Below are positions 60,894 through 64,000 of a stretch of 64,000 bases of DNA, in pieces; the first letter of the stretch is position 1, and each line of letters begins with the position of its first letter. Under the pieces are notes generated by a model, which saw only the letters and a list, made by a program, of their open reading frames with translations, was not told the DNA's origin and did no database searches. Source of the DNA: Nostoc sp. UHCC 0302 (GTDB lineage: Bacteria; Cyanobacteriota; Cyanobacteriia; Cyanobacteriales; Nostocaceae). A program made the translations under genes and the position numbers. Where the stretch lies: the NCBI RefSeq assembly GCF_038096175.1, contig NZ_CP151102.1, positions 62,001-126,000 on the forward strand. Direction: 5' to 3'.

Positions 60894-61883
60894 ATGTCCT
60901 CAACACTACCTATCGCAGGAAAAGAATACTATCTTATTGCTAAACACAGTGGTCAAGCTTTAGCTGTAGATGGTGCTAGTAAAACTCAGGGAACCAATAC
61001 CATACAATGGCCTAACGAAAAAGTTGATCACTTCAAATGGCAGTTACTAGATGCAGGTGATAACTATTTCTATCTTGTCGCTAAACACAGTGGTCAAGCT
61101 TTAGCTGTATATGGTGGGCTTAAAGCTAATGGAACTGGTGTCATACAATGGCCTAACGATAAAGTCGATCACTTCAAGTGGCGGTTAGAAGATGCGGGTG
61201 ATAGTTATTTCTATCTCATAGTTAAACATACTGGTCAAGCTTTAGCTGTGGATGGTGGTCTCAAAGCTAATGGAACCAAGGTTATACAATCGCCTAATGA
61301 GAAAGTCGATCACTTCAAATGGAAATTTGAGGCTGTATCGCCTGAAACTACTGCAACACCTTCTTTACCACCCATCTCAGATAATGGAACGATAAACACT
61401 GAAGCTGGAAAAACCTACAGGGTTCAAATCACAGTTAATGTTCCGCTCAATATTGGTTATAACAACAGCTTTGGTATCTTCGCTATTAATGATGATGGCA
61501 GCATTGCTGGAGCCAAACCCGGAGATCCTAATTACGCTGCTACAGTTGTAAAAAACCGTATTGCCTTAGTAGATGCTGATCAAGGTTCATATAAAAAAGG
61601 ACAAACCTTTCAATACGATTTACCGGGTGGGTCAAAATATAGTGTCTTCTTGATTGCTAACGGTACTCCAGCACTATTTTTAGAGAAAAACCCTCAAAAT
61701 CAAGGTTCTAATCCTCCTCTGGCTTACTTTCTTAATAGTGCTGCCAACCCCGATGGCAAGTCTCATGTCAAAGTGATCTCGCCAAATGAATACGGTTTTG
61801 AAGATACTTACGGTGGAGGAGATCAAGACTTTGATGATCTAATTGTAAAGTTAGAAACTTTGTCCGTTGAAAGTAAAAGCTAA
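60894..61883 (+). CDS. Ricin-type beta-trefoil lectin with C-terminal DUF4114 domain
   Basis: 329 residues. Residues ~8-150 are three ~46-residue repeats (YYLIAKHSGQALAVDGASKT ... IQWPNEKVDHFKWQLLDAGD) typical of a ricin-B-type trefoil that binds sugars. Residues ~155-325 are the DUF4114 domain (YNNSFGIFAINDDGSIAGAK ... YGFEDTYGGGDQDFDDLIVK), nearly identical to that of the hemopexin-repeat protein at 11034. No signal peptide is visible. The protein is likely exported or surface-associated, as DUF4114 proteins usually are. Under a TTAACTGTC element. Confidence 0.85.
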   Translation: MSSTLPIAGKEYYLIAKHSGQALAVDGASKTQGTNTIQWPNEKVDHFKWQLLDAGDNYFYLVAKHSGQALAVYGGLKANGTGVIQWPNDKVDHFKWRLEDAGDSYFYLIVKHTGQALAVDGGLKANGTKVIQSPNEKVDHFKWKFEAVSPETTATPSLPPISDNGTINTEAGKTYRVQITVNVPLNIGYNNSFGIFAINDDGSIAGAKPGDPNYAATVVKNRIALVDADQGSYKKGQTFQYDLPGGSKYSVFLIANGTPALFLEKNPQNQGSNPPLAYFLNSAANPDGKSHVKVISPNEYGFEDTYGGGDQDFDDLIVKLETLSVESKS

Positions 61884-62327
61884 CTTTATGAACAGGGGGT
61901 AGGGTGTGGGGACTCCTCCTTTAAGGGAGGAGTTTCAAACAAAGATGCCGTGTTTTTTGTGCTACGCACCTCAAAACACATTTTTTCTTTCTTTCCCTTA
62001 AAAGGGGAGGCTTGTATCCATTCTTCGGGGCTTGCTTGTCTTCCCCCACACCCGCCCCGAAGGAGCTTCGGTCACTTATAATTGAATGGCACGCTTGATA
62101 ACGGCAAATCGTTAATGTGCTTAGCTTTCGGGCATAGGGGTGTAGGAGTATAAGGGAAAGAATAAGATTTGAAATCAAGAGTAAAACTTGTCAATCCGCG
62201 TTATGATTTCCCCCTACACCCCACACTGGCAAGGGTTTCACTTTTTCTTAGTGACATTCACTTATAATTGACAATTGTCAGTTAACTTCTAAAGAACTGA
62301 TTTACTAAGCAATTCTCATAATGAGAA
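61884..62327. other. Intergenic region with a hairpin and degraded sequence
   Basis: ACTCCTCC/GGAGGAGT (61912-61933) forms a small hairpin ~30 bp after the stop of the lectin gene. The rest is repetitive GC/AT-alternating sequence (AAGGGGAGG, CCCCCACACCC) without a gene. Confidence 0.45.
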
Positions 62328-63200
62328 TTGCTGCCCTGTATCCTCACCAAAAACTGGCTCGTCAAGCACCTCCCACTGTTCGCGCCAACTCCAGAACTGC
62401 TCAAGTGGTGGAAGTCATCAGCCCAGGATGCTGAAGCGGAACTTGAATGCGAGCGTCGGTTTCGAGAGGTTCTTCAGGAGCAGCAGCAGCTGATTGACTT
62501 TTGGGTGCGGAGGCAGCAGCAGACGAGTGCAGATATTACCTTGTTGTGTTTCGAGAAGAGCGGGGATTTCTGCCACAGGTATATCGTTGGGCGGGAGGTG
62601 ATCGGGCGATCGCTGCCGGAACTGTGGGGCGGGGAAGTTGGTAAAGTTGTAAATTATCCAAAGGATACGAATACAGTTCTTACCCTTGAAATTGCCACCG
62701 AGTTAGATAAGGGTAGCGGATTAACCGATACCCAGGCTCCTCACAAAACACAAAGTAAAGAATATTACAAGTTTGATCCCAAGTCAAACATATCGCATTT
62801 AAACATCAACAACGGTGCAGCAGCCCAAGCCATCGTCATTCTAAGGGAACAACCTACAAATGAATCTTTGGGTACTCACAATGAGAGTACCCTTACACTA
62901 GTCAAATCTACTACCGAACATCTGACTATTCCTGAACTGCTTGGTGGTGTCAAGAGTTATGATGAACTGCCTCCTGGCTGGAAGAATGTGGAGGTTATTG
63001 CAGATGTCGGGATTGGAACTTCAGTACAGGTTTACAACCTCGTCTCCCGTCAGTGGCAACCTGGGATTGTCAAGGACTACTGGGAGCTAGGGGGCTTTCT
63101 GGTAGTATGCTGTGGTAGGCGAGTGCTTTATGTATTCAGTGGGGAGTGTGTGGCGGTGTTCGTGGGTGATGAGACAACTGCATCAAACTCTACAGTGTAG
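62328..63200 (+). CDS. DUF488-like protein with long C-terminal extension, 5' end damaged
   Basis: 290 codons with only a CTG at the start of the homologous frame. The first residues (LTKNWLVKHLPLFAPTPELL) align inside the fragment at 59958, so ~30 N-terminal residues are missing. Residues ~25-100 (KSSAQDAEAELECERRFREV ... ITLLCFEKSGDFCHRYIVGR) show the C-x-E-x(4)-x-C-H-R pattern of DUF488. The middle is a linker, and residues ~210-280 (GVKSYDELPPGWKNVEVIAD ... VVCCGRRVLYVFSGECVAVF) are a beta-rich end. An overlapping ATG at 62319 leads into a different, short frame. Probably a partially decayed gene. Confidence 0.6.
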   Translation: MLPCILTKNWLVKHLPLFAPTPELLKWWKSSAQDAEAELECERRFREVLQEQQQLIDFWVRRQQQTSADITLLCFEKSGDFCHRYIVGREVIGRSLPELWGGEVGKVVNYPKDTNTVLTLEIATELDKGSGLTDTQAPHKTQSKEYYKFDPKSNISHLNINNGAAAQAIVILREQPTNESLGTHNESTLTLVKSTTEHLTIPELLGGVKSYDELPPGWKNVEVIADVGIGTSVQVYNLVSRQWQPGIVKDYWELGGFLVVCCGRRVLYVFSGECVAVFVGDETTASNSTV

Positions 63201-63213
63201 TTCTAAAAATCAT

Positions 63214-64000
63214 CTACTCGCCACGCAGTTTCTTGAGTTCTGCATCTGTAAACGGATTCTTGCCAGCGCGTAACTCTTTCACCCACCGTTGTCTTCGTGC
63301 TTTGCTATCTGCATCAGCTTCAGCAATGTACGCCTCAAAGTCTGCAATTGCTCCCTTGGTATCACCTGTCAACGCTCTGGCTAACCCTCGGCTGTCTTGG
63401 ATATTGCGATCATTAGGGGCAAGAGCTACTGCTCTCTCACAGGCAGGCAACACAATGTTGGCTTGCTTTTTTAAGCTACCATACCAACAAAGTAAGTTCC
63501 AAGAATTTGCAGAAATTTCGACTTTTGGATTAAGCTTTTGGGCTTCTCGATAAGCGGCTGCTGCTTGCTTAAACTGCTTCCCTTTTAACAATTCTTCTCC
63601 TCTTGTCACCAGTAGAGAAGCAGCTTTTGTTTTTGGCTTAAAGTTCAAAGTTTGGTCTAGCTCCAAAGCCTTCTGGAACGCAGCAAGTGCAACTTCAACA
63701 TTTCCTCGTTCTCCTAACTCCTCTCCCTGCGTAAACTGTTTCCCTTCTAACAATTTTTCTCCTCTTGTCACCAGTAGAAAAGCGACTTTTGTTTTTGGCT
63801 TAAAGTCTAAACTAGGGTCTAACTTCAAAGCCTCCTGGAAGGCAGCAAGTGCAGCTTCAACATTTCCTTGTTCACCTGACTCCTTTCCCTCCTTAACTAA
63901 AGCTGAAGCCTTGACTAATTGTTGAGCTTTTGCATCGGGATTGAAAGTTAAACTTGGCTTCCACTGTAATGCTTGGCGGAAGCTTTCAACGGCATCCTTA
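63214..64000 (-). CDS. TPR-repeat protein, C-terminal part (runs off the window)
   Basis: The frame is open to the end of the window, so the N-terminus lies outside. At least three similar ~52-residue units (LDPSLDFKPKTKVAFLLVTR, LDQTLNFKPKTKAASLLVTR and a more divergent one) precede a conventional TPR end: WNLLCWYGSLKKQANIVLPA, CERAVALAPNDRNIQDSRGL, ARALTGDTKGAIADFEAYIA. Such tails occur on large cyanobacterial WD40/caspase-type or kinase-type proteins; the catalytic part cannot be seen. Confidence 0.75.
   Translation of the reverse strand, partial: KDAVESFRQALQWKPSLTFNPDAKAQQLVKASALVKEGKESGEQGNVEAALAAFQEALKLDPSLDFKPKTKVAFLLVTRGEKLLEGKQFTQGEELGERGNVEVALAAFQKALELDQTLNFKPKTKAASLLVTRGEELLKGKQFKQAAAAYREAQKLNPKVEISANSWNLLCWYGSLKKQANIVLPACERAVALAPNDRNIQDSRGLARALTGDTKGAIADFEAYIAEADADSKARRQRWVKELRAGKNPFTDAELKKLRGE

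Noticed and set aside
62319-62434. Short ATG frame MRIAALYPHQKLARQ... as a gene
   Set aside because: It overlaps the DUF488-like coding sequence in another frame and stops early; the homologous frame is the longer one.

Overview
The window looks like an accessory region, quite possibly a large plasmid or a plasmid-derived island, of a heterocyst-forming cyanobacterium (Nostoc/Anabaena group). The reasons are frequent HIP1 octamers (GCGATCGC), heptanucleotide STRR-type repeats, small dispersed palindromic repeats (SDRs) inside and between genes, a carotenoid oxygenase, Ycf46/Ycf35-like proteins, and many genes of the kind carried on Nostoc plasmids. There are no rRNA, tRNA, ribosomal or central-metabolism genes and no CRISPR array.

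Layout. (1) 1-14.3 kb, plus strand: a series of passenger genes, each preceded by gene debris and, in most cases, by a 9-bp tandem repeat TTAACTGTC ending in CTTG. The passengers are a TerB-like protein, a truncated and a full-length carotenoid oxygenase (the latter fused to transthyretin-like and TerB-like domains), an RTX-type Gly/Tyr-rich protein with a sulfotransferase and APS kinase, a hemopexin-repeat/DUF4114 protein, a MABP-repeat protein, and an acyl-carrier-like protein without the phosphopantetheine serine. (2) 14.4-25.6 kb, minus strand: a WGR protein, a Ycf46-like AAA+ ATPase, DUF2997-like and DUF1257/Ycf35-like proteins (one copy split by an IS4 element), a coiled-coil protein and a run of small unknown genes. 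(3) 25.8-32.8 kb: MATE transporter, frameshifted pirin, DUF5674, secreted nuclease, and a pair of sigma-factor-like genes. (4) 33-45 kb: plasmid-type genes, regulators with visible operators, a methyltransferase-like protein, a DUF5131 protein and a large wHTH/replication-like protein. (5) 39.5-41.7 and 45-59.5 kb: an insertion-sequence graveyard. Rpn-like, MazG-like and C5-DNA-methyltransferase genes are each split by transposons, and the original reading frames are exactly restored on paper once the elements and one target-site copy are removed. (6) 59.5-64 kb: DUF1392-like and DUF488-like genes, a ricin-lectin/DUF4114 protein with the same TTAACTGTC element, and a TPR protein running off the end.

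The most interesting signal is the TTAACTGTC(n)-CTTG element at six loci. It lies upstream of five genes whose products are mostly eukaryote-facing or secreted modules (hemopexin, ricin lectin, peritrophin-type chitin-binding domain, TerB, ACP-like); the sixth copy lies about 0.9 kb ahead of the RTX gene. Two of the targets share an almost identical C-terminal DUF4114 module under different N-terminal binding domains. I infer a co-regulated, swappable effector cassette family. No function has been demonstrated.
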